Shown: positions 1-7,280 of the stretch, piece by piece
Position numbering within the stretch: position 1 is the stretch's first letter
Layout: each line of letters begins with the position of its first letter
Origin: JBCBSZ01 sp039818945
Lineage (GTDB): Bacteria > Actinomycetota > Acidimicrobiia > Acidimicrobiales > Poriferisodalaceae
NCBI GenBank assembly: GCA_039818945.1
Contig: JBCBSZ010000015.1
Span: 19,348 to 83,347, forward strand
Direction: 5' to 3'
DNA length: 64,000 nucleotides
Made by a program: the position numbers and the translations under genes
The notes under the pieces: model-generated
Database searches by the model: none
Told to the model about the DNA's origin: nothing
Seen by the model: the letters and a program-made list of their open reading frames with translations, nothing else

Positions 1-162
1 CTCATCCGGGAGGTGGACATTCCCGACGGCACGATAGCGATCGATGCCGACCCCACCGGCAGCCACCTCCTCGAGCTGACCGACGAGGGCGACGCCGCGG
101 TGAGCACGGCCTCCGGCGAGCGGATCCCCCTGCCCGGGGCCTACCTCGACGTCAGCTGGTAG
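1..162 (+). CDS. C-terminal end of an unidentified protein (partial)
   Basis: A 53-codon open frame runs in from the left edge and ends at TAG (160-162). The visible tail is acidic (for example DADPTG, ELTDEGD) and ends in DVSW. I do not recognise the family; the rest of the gene lies outside the window. It converges on the histidine kinase gene and overlaps its stop codon by 11 bases, so the two 3' ends are interleaved. Support is that the frame stays open from the edge and has normal composition, so the call is modest. Confidence 0.5.
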   Translation, partial: LIREVDIPDGTIAIDADPTGSHLLELTDEGDAAVSTASGERIPLPGAYLDVSW

Positions 163-1513
163 CCGGCGGCAGCGAGAACCCGACCGCCGCGCCGCCCTCG
201 GCCCGGTTCCGGGCGAACACCTCGCCTCCGTGGTCCGCGACGACCTTGGCGACGATCGCCAGCCCCAGCCCCGAACCCGGCACAGCCTGCGATGCGCTCG
301 ACCGATGGAACCGGTCGAAGATGCGGCCGAGATCCGGCTCGGGGATGCCGGGGCCCTGATCGAAAACCGTCACGGTGCGGTCGCGGGCGGTGACGACGAT
401 CGTCCCGGCGCCGCCGTGCTTGCGGGCGTTGTCCAGCAGGTTCCCGATCGCTCGCCGCAGCGCGTCCTCGTCGCCCTCCACCGCGGTCGGTTCGGTGTCG
501 ACGACGACCGCCTCGTCGCCGCGACCGCCGAGCTCGGCGACGGCCGTCTCGGTGACCGCAGCGAGGTCGAGCGGTCGGTGCTCGCGCTCGTCTCGCGAGT
601 CGGTGGCGAGCTCGACGATCTCGGTCACGACGGCGCTCAGGTGGCGGAGCTCGGAGCGCACCCGCCCGAGCATCTCCTGGCGCTCCGCCTCGTCGATCGA
701 GGGCGCGCGGACGAGCAGATCGACGTTCGCCCGGATGCTGGTGAGGGGGGTGCGCAGCTCGTGGGCGGCGTCCTGCACGAGCTGATGCTGCTGGCGCCGG
801 CTCTCGGTGAGGGCCTCGAGCATGTCGTCGAACGACGCGGCGAGCCGCCCGATCTCGTCGTCGCCACCCACGGCGATGGGCGTGTCGAGGTCCTGGGTCG
901 CCGCGACGCGCTCGACCGAGGCGGTCAGCCGCCGCAACGGCGACGTCGCCGCACGGGCCACGAGCCAGCCGATCACGGCGGCGGCGACGGCCAGGACGGC
1001 TCCGATGAGCAGCGCCCGGCTCCGGATGGTCGCGAGCAGGGCGTTGGTGCTGTCGATCTCGCGGGCGACCTGCACCGCTCCCCCGCCGGGCACGTGGCGG
1101 GTGATCATCCGGTAGGTCGTGCCGTCGACCTCGATGGTGCGGAGCACCGGATCAGCCCCACCGCGCGGCGTGACCGTCAGGTCGATCGGCTCGACCGGGA
1201 GCTCGACACCGAGCGACACGATGATCTCGCCGTCCTCGTCGAGCTGCTGCACGACGGCGTCGGCCTCGACCGCCCGTTGGACGTCGTCCTGGTCGATCGC
1301 CGCGCCGACGCCGCCACGCCGGTTGCCCTCGGGAGGCTGGCCGCGGGCACCGGAGGTGATCTCCTCGGACCGCTCCCGCAGGAACTTGTCGACGTCCTCG
1401 TTCACCTCGTCGTTGGTCGAGACGAGCGTCGCCCACGTGACGATCAGGGTGACGACGACCGCGAGCGCGGCGAACACGACCGACAGCCGACCGCCCAGAC
1501 CGAGGCGCAGCAT
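152..1513 (-). CDS. Two-component sensor histidine kinase (MprB/BaeS-like)
   Basis: Membrane sensor kinase of 453 residues. It has a short N-terminal tail, TM1 at about 9-30, a periplasmic sensor of about 135 residues, TM2 at about 166-188, a HAMP linker, a HisKA dimerisation helix with the phospho-acceptor His near residue 251 (motif HELRTPLTS), and an HATPase domain with N box (NLLDNARKHG), G1 (DQGPGIP) and G2 (GSGLGLAIV). It autophosphorylates and passes phosphate to the response regulator encoded just upstream. Its ATG overlaps the regulator's TGA by one base, so the pair is translationally coupled. The order and layout are those of MprAB-type envelope-stress systems; the actual signal is unknown. 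The start was chosen by the coupling and by the TM beginning straight after. Confidence 0.93.
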   Translation of the reverse strand: MLRLGLGGRLSVVFAALAVVVTLIVTWATLVSTNDEVNEDVDKFLRERSEEITSGARGQPPEGNRRGGVGAAIDQDDVQRAVEADAVVQQLDEDGEIIVSLGVELPVEPIDLTVTPRGGADPVLRTIEVDGTTYRMITRHVPGGGAVQVAREIDSTNALLATIRSRALLIGAVLAVAAAVIGWLVARAATSPLRRLTASVERVAATQDLDTPIAVGGDDEIGRLAASFDDMLEALTESRRQQHQLVQDAAHELRTPLTSIRANVDLLVRAPSIDEAERQEMLGRVRSELRHLSAVVTEIVELATDSRDEREHRPLDLAAVTETAVAELGGRGDEAVVVDTEPTAVEGDEDALRRAIGNLLDNARKHGGAGTIVVTARDRTVTVFDQGPGIPEPDLGRIFDRFHRSSASQAVPGSGLGLAIVAKVVADHGGEVFARNRAEGGAAVGFSLPPATS

Positions 1514-2199
1514 CAGGACGACCCGTCGTCGCGAACGACGAAGCCCACCCCGCGCACCGTCTCGATCATCCGCTCGAGCCCGGTGGCCTCGAGCTTGCGT
1601 CGCAGGTACCCGACGTGGACGTCGAGCGACCGCGACGAGCCGTCGAAGTCGAAGCCCCAGATGCGCTCGTACATGACGCTGCGGGACAGCACGATGCCCT
1701 CGTTGCGCATCAGCAGGTGGAGGATCTCGAACTCGGTACGGGTCAGGTGCACCGGGTCGTCGCCGCTGCGCACCTCGTGCCGCCGCGGGTCGAGGGTGAC
1801 CGCCCCGCAGGTGATGATCTCGTCGGCCTCGTCGTCGGCGCTGCGGCGGAGCAGCGCACGGATGCGGGCGAGCAGCTCGTCGAGGTCGAACGGCTTGGCG
1901 AGGTAGTCGTCCGCGCCGGCGTCGAGCCCCTCGACGCGGTCGCGGACCTCCTGGCGGGCGGTCAGCATGAGCACGGGCGTGCGGTCGCGCCGGGCCCGCA
2001 TCCGCCGGCACACGGCGAGCCCGTCGACGTGGGGCATCATCACGTCGAGGACCACGCAGTCGACGTCCGAGCTGCCCAGGACCTCGAGCGCCGCAGCGCC
2101 GTCCTCGGCCACGACCACGTCGTAGCCCTCGTAGCGCAGGATGCGGTCGAGCGCCGTGCGGATCTCCGCGTCGTCCTCGGCGATCAACACGGTGGACAT
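1513..2199 (-). CDS. OmpR/PhoB-family response regulator (MprA-like)
   Basis: DNA-binding response regulator of 228 residues. The receiver domain (1-120) has the acidic pocket at E8-D9-D10, phospho-acceptor Asp52 (VVLDVMMP), the conserved Thr in LMLTAR and Lys102 (YLAKPF). The C-terminal winged helix (about 130-225) shows LTRTEFEILHLL, a recognition-helix region with SLDVHVGYLRRKLE, and the terminal IETVRGVGF hairpin typical of the family. It is first in the pair with the histidine kinase. The ATG at 2199 is preceded by a -10-like TACCCT exactly 7 nt upstream and no Shine-Dalgarno, suggesting a leaderless mRNA. Tandem CTTGCCG repeats lie further upstream and could be its own binding site. Confidence 0.95.
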   Translation of the reverse strand: MSTVLIAEDDAEIRTALDRILRYEGYDVVVAEDGAAALEVLGSSDVDCVVLDVMMPHVDGLAVCRRMRARRDRTPVLMLTARQEVRDRVEGLDAGADDYLAKPFDLDELLARIRALLRRSADDEADEIITCGAVTLDPRRHEVRSGDDPVHLTRTEFEILHLLMRNEGIVLSRSVMYERIWGFDFDGSSRSLDVHVGYLRRKLEATGLERMIETVRGVGFVVRDDGSS

Positions 2200-2206
2200 G
2201 CGGCGC

Positions 2207-2212
2207 AGGGTA
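2207..2212 (-). promoter_or_regulatory. -10 element of a probable leaderless promoter for the response regulator
   Basis: Read on the minus strand the bases are TACCCT, followed by 7 nt and then the ATG of the response regulator. There is no purine-rich ribosome site in that gap. The same TA(C/G)CCT-N7-start arrangement recurs before three other genes in this window (13850 minus, 18828 plus, 54021 plus). Confidence 0.55.
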
Positions 2213-2261
2213 ACGGTGGCGACAGCGCTCGGAGCGGGGCCGACCACGCCCGGCGGCCGAT

Positions 2262-2301
2262 CTTGCCGTTTCCTTGCCGGTGCCCTTCGGGCGCCTTGCG
2301 G
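2262..2301. promoter_or_regulatory. Direct repeats in the regulator/kinase divergent promoter
   Basis: CTTGCCG occurs at 2262-2268 and again at 2273-2279 (11-bp period), and a near copy CTTGCGG sits at 2295-2301, 22 bp further on. OmpR-family regulators bind tandem half-sites one helical turn apart, so this is a plausible autoregulatory operator for the adjacent MprA-like protein. It lies between the divergent regulator and Ser/Thr kinase genes and could control both. The function is inferred from spacing only. Confidence 0.4.
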
Positions 2302-2330
2302 GTCGGACCTCACGGTGAGACGGGCACCGG
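2277..2330 (+). promoter_or_regulatory. Alternative stem-loops in the leader of the Ser/Thr kinase gene
   Basis: CCGGTGCCC (2277-2285) can pair perfectly with GGGCACCGG (2322-2330). The GGTGCCC part can instead fold locally with GGGCGCC (2289-2295) across a TTC loop, with one G-T pair. CTCACGGTGAG (2309-2319) is a further small dyad inside the larger loop. These pairings are mutually exclusive if transcribed. Whether they lie in the 5' UTR or the promoter is not known, since no clear transcription start is visible. Confidence 0.3.
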
Positions 2331-2348
2331 AACGAACAGGAGCCGACC

Positions 2349-3821
2349 GTGACCAGCCCAGCCCCGACCCCCCACATCGACGGCATCGAGATCCTCGACG
2401 TGATCGCCCGCGGTGGACAATCGACGGTCTACCGAGGTCGACAACCGGAGCACGATCGGGAGGTCGCGGTGAAGGTCCACGACGGCCTCCCCGCCGCCGA
2501 CGCCCGCCGCCGGGCCGAACGGGAGCGGCGAGCGCTGGCGCGGGTCTCGGACCACCCTGCGGTCATCTCGCTGCTCGGCGCCGGCACGACCGCCGAGGGC
2601 GCCCGCTACCTCGTGCTGGAGCTGGCGACGCAGGGATCGCTGGAGGATCGCCTCGCGGCGGGCCCGCTCGGCGTCGACGAGGCGACCGAGCTCGTCATCT
2701 GCCTGGCCGCCGCGCTGGAGCACGCGCACCGCGCCGGGGTCGTCCACTGCGACGTCAAGCCGGCCAACGTGGTGCGCACCGCGTCCGGCGAGTGGAAGCT
2801 CGCCGACTTCGGCGTCGCCGCGATCGAGGACGGCGACGCGACGTCGACGCTGCAGGTCAGCTTCGGGCACGCGGCCCCCGAGGTGTTCGAGGGCGCACCC
2901 GCATCGCCGCACGGCGACGTCTACTCGCTCGGCAGCACCCTGCTCACGCTGCTCACGGGTGAGGTGCCCTTCGGCCGCCGTGAGGGCGAGGCGATGGCGG
3001 CGACGGTGCACCGCCTCGCCACCCACGCCCCGCCGGATCCCCGCGAGGCCGGCGTCGCCGACCCGCTGGCGCGACTCATCGAGGTGGCGATGCACAAGCA
3101 CCCCGAGGAGCGTCCGCCCAGCGCGTGGTTCCTCGCCACGGCCCTCGACGCCGTGCGCTCGGAGCTGGGACTCGCGCCCGTCCGTGCGACCTTCGCGCCG
3201 CCGACGCCGGCGCCGGCGTCGAGCGGGGACGAGACGGTCGTCGTGCGCTGGGCCGGCGAGGAGGACGAGGAGGCGACGCCCACCGAGCGGCCGACGCGTC
3301 GCCGCCGTCGGCGCCCCGTGCTCGTCGCCGCCGCGGTCGTCGCGCTGGCCGCCGCCGGTGCCGGATCCTGGGCGCGCTCCTCGTCGGATCCGGCCGAGAC
3401 CGCGGACGCGCCGCTCACGGCGACGACGGTCGCCGCAGCAGCGGACGATCCGGTCGTGGTCACGACGACCGCAGCTCCCGCACCCGCGCCCGAGCCGGCG
3501 GCCGACCCGGCGATCCCCGAGCCAGAGCCAGCACCCGAGGCCGAGCTCGACGCCGCCGAGGCGTCGGTCGCCGAGGCCGAGCCCCGGTCCGAGGTCGACG
3601 CCGCCGAGGCGCCCGAGCCCGAGCCGACGCCCGACCCGGGCGATCCCGACCCGGCCGATCCCGACCCGGCCGGGGCAGCGGAGCCCGCGGTCGAGGTCGG
3701 CACGCCGCCTCCCGGCGACGGTCAGCCCGGCGGCGACGGCCGGGGCGACGGCGGCGACGGGCCCCGGCCCGGGCGCGACGGCGGGCCGAGGGGCCGGGGT
3801 GGGCCCGGCGGACGGCCCTGA
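2349..3821 (+). CDS. Membrane-anchored Ser/Thr protein kinase (PknB/Hanks type)
   Basis: 490-residue kinase. The kinase domain (about 12-270) has a glycine loop (ARGGQSTVYRG), the ATP-binding Lys in VAVKV, catalytic loop HCDVKPAN with Asp135 (HRD's Arg replaced by Cys, so activation-loop control may differ), and DFG at 153-155. A basic stretch (RRRRRR) precedes a single TM at about 323-340. The extracellular tail (about 150 residues) is low-complexity Pro/Ala/Glu then Gly/Asp/Arg-rich, with no PASTA or other folded domain seen, so ligand sensing is unclear. The GTG at 2349 is preceded by AGGAG at good distance. It is divergent from the two-component genes, suggesting a stress-signalling locus. 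It is followed by dodecin-like genes after a likely promoter. Confidence 0.93.
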   Translation: MTSPAPTPHIDGIEILDVIARGGQSTVYRGRQPEHDREVAVKVHDGLPAADARRRAERERRALARVSDHPAVISLLGAGTTAEGARYLVLELATQGSLEDRLAAGPLGVDEATELVICLAAALEHAHRAGVVHCDVKPANVVRTASGEWKLADFGVAAIEDGDATSTLQVSFGHAAPEVFEGAPASPHGDVYSLGSTLLTLLTGEVPFGRREGEAMAATVHRLATHAPPDPREAGVADPLARLIEVAMHKHPEERPPSAWFLATALDAVRSELGLAPVRATFAPPTPAPASSGDETVVVRWAGEEDEEATPTERPTRRRRRRPVLVAAAVVALAAAGAGSWARSSSDPAETADAPLTATTVAAAADDPVVVTTTAAPAPAPEPAADPAIPEPEPAPEAELDAAEASVAEAEPRSEVDAAEAPEPEPTPDPGDPDPADPDPAGAAEPAVEVGTPPPGDGQPGGDGRGDGGDGPRPGRDGGPRGRGGPGGRP

Positions 3822-3851
3822 CGATCGGTCGACGCCCGCAGGGCCCTGGGG

Positions 3852-3857
3852 TACGGT
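3852..3857 (+). promoter_or_regulatory. -10-like element upstream of the dodecin-like genes
   Basis: TACGGT lies 25 nt upstream of the ATG at 3883, and a GAGGGGG ribosome site follows at about 3870-3876. This suggests the two dodecin genes are transcribed separately from the kinase. No convincing -35 is visible. Confidence 0.35.
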
Positions 3858-3882
3858 CCGGCGCCAACGAGGGGGTCGAACG

Positions 3883-4029
3883 ATGGCGGGCAGCGTCTCC
3901 AACGTCGTCGAGTTGATCGGGACGAGCGCCGAGTCGTGGGAGCAGGACGTGCTCATCGAGGACGGCGAGATCTGTCTGTTCCGCACGAAGATCCGGCTGT
4001 CGTTCAAGCACACGGTCACCGAGGACTGA
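3883..4029 (+). CDS. Miniature dodecin-like protein lacking the central helix
   Basis: 48 residues. The first half (NVVELIGTSAESWE) matches the first strand and helix cap of dodecin; the second half (IEDGEICLFRTKIRLSFKH) matches its last two strands. Aligned with the dodecin domain encoded immediately downstream, about 25 residues between SWE and the second strand are missing, that is, the alpha helix and part of the next strand, without loss of frame. Normal dodecins (about 65-70 residues) form flavin-binding dodecamers. Without the helix this cannot be an ordinary dodecin; it may be a degenerate paralogue or a strand-only partner. A GAGGGGG ribosome site and the intact frame argue it is translated. 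It ends 7 nt before the next gene, so they are probably co-transcribed. Confidence 0.6.
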   Translation: MAGSVSNVVELIGTSAESWEQDVLIEDGEICLFRTKIRLSFKHTVTED

Positions 4030-4036
4030 GCACGCC

Positions 4037-4750
4037 GTGCCCCGTCCCGAGGAGCCGATCCACCAGGTCCTCCGCCTGGTCGCCACCTCGCCGACGTCCT
4101 GGGAGGACGCGGCGCGGTCGGGTGTCCGGGAGGCGGCGAGCTCGATCGACGATCTCCGCAACGCCCGCGTGACCGAGCTCGACCTGACCCGGGTGGACGA
4201 CGAGGTCCGCTACCGGGTGAAGCTCGAGGTCAGCTACCGCATCGATCGCGCCCGCCGCTCGGTCGAGGACCCCGGCCGCACCGTGCAGGTCCACCGCATC
4301 CTGCTCGTCGCCAACCAGACGCTCGACACCGACGCGGTCACCTCGCTCGTGACGGCACGTGCGGCGGGCGGGCCGTGCGAGCTCCACGTGGTCGTCCCCC
4401 GCCACCAGGAGCTCCGGACCGACGACACGCTCTCGATGTCGTCGCTGCACCCGATGGGTGGCTACACACCGGTGATGGTCGAGGACGAGGAAGCCTCCGA
4501 GCATGCGACCCGGGACCGTCTCCGGTCCTGCGAGCGCCTGCTGGACGACCTCGGCGTGGCCCACACGGCGGAGATCGGGCCACGGGACCCGTACGTCGCC
4601 GTGACCGCAGCGCTCGAACGAACCAGCGTCGACGAGATCGTCATCTCCATGCTCCCCGGCGGAGCGTCACGATGGCTGCGTCTCGATCTGCCCAGCCGCC
4701 TGCGGCGCCTCGTCGACGTTCCCGTCACGACGATCCAACCCGAGAGCTGA
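4037..4750 (+). CDS. Dodecin-universal stress protein fusion
   Basis: 237 residues, GTG start. Residues about 8-70 form a complete dodecin-like domain (VLRLVATSPTSWEDAA, then a helix, then VTELDLTRVDDEVRYRVKLEVSY). The rest (about 85-237) resembles a universal stress protein alpha/beta domain: RILLVANQTL strand, a Glu/Asp-rich helix, DEIVISMLPGGASRWLRLDLPSRL and a final VPVTTIQ strand. The nucleotide-binding GxxG(9x)G(S/T) motif is only partly recognisable (PGGASRW). The flavin-stacking Trp expected on the dodecin second strand is absent (VTELDLT), so flavin binding is doubtful. A single polypeptide joining the two folds is unusual. The 3' end overlaps the convergent hydrogenase protease gene by 84 bases. 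Confidence 0.72.
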   Translation: MPRPEEPIHQVLRLVATSPTSWEDAARSGVREAASSIDDLRNARVTELDLTRVDDEVRYRVKLEVSYRIDRARRSVEDPGRTVQVHRILLVANQTLDTDAVTSLVTARAAGGPCELHVVVPRHQELRTDDTLSMSSLHPMGGYTPVMVEDEEASEHATRDRLRSCERLLDDLGVAHTAEIGPRDPYVAVTAALERTSVDEIVISMLPGGASRWLRLDLPSRLRRLVDVPVTTIQPES

Positions 4751-5191
4751 CGTCAGACGCCGAACGACGGCGACCGCCTCACCGAGGTTGCGCCGGCCCG
4801 TCTCGCTGAGGCCGAAGCCGGGCTCGAAGCGCTCGCCGGCGACCGCGACGACGACGAGTCGCCCGGGGAGACGTCCGAGCGCCCGTCCGAGCTCGACGGC
4901 CTCGGCGAGGCCCAGGCCGTGGCTGGACCGACGGTCGTCGCCACGGAGCGCCGCCTCCTCACCGTCGATGACCGTCACCGGAGCGACCGAGCCGACGCGT
5001 GCGGCGTCCACGACGACCGCCACCTCCGCTGCCTCCCAGGCCGCGAGGAGCCGGGCGGGATCGCCGTCGGCCTCGACCAGACGCAAGCCGGCCGGTGGGA
5101 CGGGGCGAGCGAGCGACCTGACCACCTCGATCCCGATCGCGTCGTCGTGGGCGGCCTCGTTCCCGAGACCGATGATCACCACGGCGCTCAC
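4667..5191 (-). CDS. NiFe-hydrogenase maturation endopeptidase (HyaD/HycI family)
   Basis: 174 residues. The N-terminus (VVIIGLGNEAAHDDAIGIEVV) is the signature of hydrogenase maturation proteases: a strand-loop with GLGNE, whose Glu is a nickel ligand, followed by DDAIG. VVVDAARVGS supplies the next conserved Asp, and SSHGLGLAEAVEL has the third metal ligand His. It should clip the C-terminal peptide after the DPCISCATH motif of the large subunit once nickel is inserted. Its GTG overlaps the large-subunit stop by 4 nt (GTGA), so it is the last gene of the hydrogenase operon. The last roughly 20 residues extend beyond the usual domain and lie in the 84-base overlap with the dodecin-USP gene. 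Confidence 0.88.
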   Translation of the reverse strand: MSAVVIIGLGNEAAHDDAIGIEVVRSLARPVPPAGLRLVEADGDPARLLAAWEAAEVAVVVDAARVGSVAPVTVIDGEEAALRGDDRRSSHGLGLAEAVELGRALGRLPGRLVVVAVAGERFEPGFGLSETGRRNLGEAVAVVRRLTSALGLDRRDGNVDEAPQAAGQIETQPS

Positions 5192-6492
5192 CGACGGTCC
5201 ACGACGAGATCGAGGAAGTGCGTGGCGCACGAGATGCAGGGGTCGTGGTTGCGGATCGCGTGCTCGCACAGCTGCTGCAGCTCGTCGTCGGTGGCGTCGA
5301 GGTGCCGCTCGGCCAGCCGGCGGAGATCCTCCTCGATCGCCGCCTGGTTCTGCGAGGTCGGCGGGATGATCCGGGCGTCGAGGATCGTGCCGTCGTCGTC
5401 GAGCTCGTACCGGTGGTACAGCAGCCCCCGTGGCGCCTCGGTCACCCCGTGGCCCACCCCGGCCCGGGGCTCGACCGGCACGGCGGCGACGTCCGGCTCC
5501 ACGTACCGCTCGATCAGCGCAACCGCCTCGTCGCAGGCGTGGAGCGTCTCGACCGCCCGGACGACGACGCTGTCGAAGGGGTTCCGGCCCGCCGGGTCGA
5601 GACCGGCCGCGTCGGCGGCCTCCCGGGCGAGCGAGCCGAGCAGGCCGTGGTTCAGGCGGAAGCGCGCCATCGGGCCGACGAGGTACCGGCCCCCCGTGGA
5701 GGTGCGGGCGTGCAACGCCGTCGAGTGCCGCACCTGGTGCTCGACGACCCGGTGCTCCAGGTCGGACGATGCGAGGTCGAGCCCTCCGTCGGACGCGACC
5801 CGACCATGCAACACGGCATACGACGTGCCGTCGTGGAGGGCGAGCACCTCGTGCTCCACCTCGAGCGAGGGCCGCTCGAAGCCCGCGACCCACTCGACGA
5901 CCTCGAGCGCACGATCCCGCGCGACCCGCAGGGGATCGAGCAGGGTGCGCAGCTCGCGGGCCCGTGGGACGCGGTACCAACCCCCGACCCGGACGTTGAC
6001 CGGGTGGATGGGCCGACCGCCGACCAGCTCGACGAGGTCGTTCCCCGCCTGCTTGAGCGCGAGCCCGCGCTCGACCGCCTCCCGATCGAGCTCGGCGAGC
6101 GCGATCCCGCTCGGCACCCCGAGGAAGTCGGGGGCGTGCAGGAGGTGGATGTGCAGCGCGTGGCTCTCGATCCACTCGCCCCAGTACACGAGCCGACGCA
6201 GGTCGTCGATCGGGCCGGTCACCTCGACGCCGCATGCGTCCTCGATCGCCAGGCACGCGCTCATCTGATAGGCCACCGGGCAGATCCCGCAGATGCGCGC
6301 CGTGATGTCGGGTGGCTCGGTGTGGGCACGCCCCCGAAGGAACGCCTCGAAGAAGCGTGGGGGCTCGAAGATGTCGAGATGGACGTCGCGCACGCCGTCG
6401 GAGTCGAGGGTCAGGCGGAGGCCGCCCTCGCCCTCGACCCGGCCGAGCGCGGGGTTGCGGATGCTGCGCCCTCCCCCACCTCGATGCGTCAC
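5188..6492 (-). CDS. Group 3b NiFe-hydrogenase large (alpha) subunit
   Basis: 434-residue catalytic subunit of a cytoplasmic NAD(P)-linked hydrogenase (sulfhydrogenase type). Nickel ligands come from the two CxxC motifs: RICGICPVAYQMS near residue 65 and DPCISCATH near the C-terminus, followed by the short FLDLVVDRR tail that the maturation protease would remove. RNPALGRVEGEG at the N-terminus is the usual opening. The Tyr where many groups have His in the first motif fits group 3b as I know it. Coupled by GTGA overlaps both to the small subunit upstream and the protease downstream. No hypABCDEF genes are in the window, so nickel insertion depends on genes elsewhere. Confidence 0.95.
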   Translation of the reverse strand: MTHRGGGGRSIRNPALGRVEGEGGLRLTLDSDGVRDVHLDIFEPPRFFEAFLRGRAHTEPPDITARICGICPVAYQMSACLAIEDACGVEVTGPIDDLRRLVYWGEWIESHALHIHLLHAPDFLGVPSGIALAELDREAVERGLALKQAGNDLVELVGGRPIHPVNVRVGGWYRVPRARELRTLLDPLRVARDRALEVVEWVAGFERPSLEVEHEVLALHDGTSYAVLHGRVASDGGLDLASSDLEHRVVEHQVRHSTALHARTSTGGRYLVGPMARFRLNHGLLGSLAREAADAAGLDPAGRNPFDSVVVRAVETLHACDEAVALIERYVEPDVAAVPVEPRAGVGHGVTEAPRGLLYHRYELDDDGTILDARIIPPTSQNQAAIEEDLRRLAERHLDATDDELQQLCEHAIRNHDPCISCATHFLDLVVDRR

Positions 6493-7280
6493 GACGCTCC
6501 CCCTCGCCGCTCCAACTCGACGCTCGCCTCGCTGAAGGCAGGCGCGGCCGCGTTGAAGGTCCGCAGCAGGCGCACCCGGTCGACGACGTCCAGGCCGGAG
6601 CGCTCCAGCAGCTCCACCATCGCCGCCGTGTTCGGGTGGTCCATCGGCCCGAAGCAGCCGTAGCACCCCCGTCGGTAGGCGGGGCAGAGCGCCTCGCACC
6701 CGGCGTGGGTGACGGGGCCGAGGCACGGCGTCCCGTCGGCGACCGTCACGCAGACGAGCCCCCGACGCTTGCACTCGACGCAGACGCTGTGGGAGCGCAC
6801 CGGCGGGCGGCCACCGTGGAGCAGCGCCGCGATCGTGCCGACGAGCTCGGACCGGCTGATCGGGCAGCCGCGCAGCTCCAGGTCGACGGGCACGTGCTCG
6901 GCGATCGGCGTGGAGGTCGCGAGCGCGTCCACGTGCTCCGGGTGCGCGTAGACGATCGACAGGTAGTCGCCGACCTCCGCGAAGTTCCGGAGCGCCTGGA
7001 TGCCTCCGGCCGTCGCGCACGCACCGATCGTCACGAGGGTCGTGGACTGCCGCCGGATCGCACGGATCCGCTCCTCGTCCGCCGCGGTCGCCACGCTCCC
7101 CTCGACCAACGACACGTCGTACGGGCCGTCGACCGTCTCGGTCGACGCCTCCAGGAAGTAGGCGATGTCGACGGCTCCAGCGATCTCCAAGAGCTCGTCC
7201 TCGCAGTCGAGCAGGGACAGCTGGCACCCGTCGCAGGAGGCGAACTTCCAGACCGCGAGCGTGGGTCGGCGGGCGGTCAT
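6489..7280 (-). CDS. Group 3b NiFe-hydrogenase small (delta) subunit
   Basis: 263-residue iron-sulfur subunit. It starts with the proximal-cluster motif CDGCQLSLLD; GACATAGG and RGCPIS supply further proximal-cluster Cys. The C-terminal half has many Cys (CVECKRRG, PCLGPVTHAGC, CPAYRRGCYGCFGP) for the medial and distal clusters. There is no twin-arginine signal peptide, consistent with a cytoplasmic enzyme. It passes electrons between the NiFe centre in the large subunit and the flavin subunit. The ATG overlaps the gamma-subunit stop by 4 nt (ATGA). Confidence 0.95.
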   Translation of the reverse strand: MTARRPTLAVWKFASCDGCQLSLLDCEDELLEIAGAVDIAYFLEASTETVDGPYDVSLVEGSVATAADEERIRAIRRQSTTLVTIGACATAGGIQALRNFAEVGDYLSIVYAHPEHVDALATSTPIAEHVPVDLELRGCPISRSELVGTIAALLHGGRPPVRSHSVCVECKRRGLVCVTVADGTPCLGPVTHAGCEALCPAYRRGCYGCFGPMDHPNTAAMVELLERSGLDVVDRVRLLRTFNAAAPAFSEASVELERRGGAS

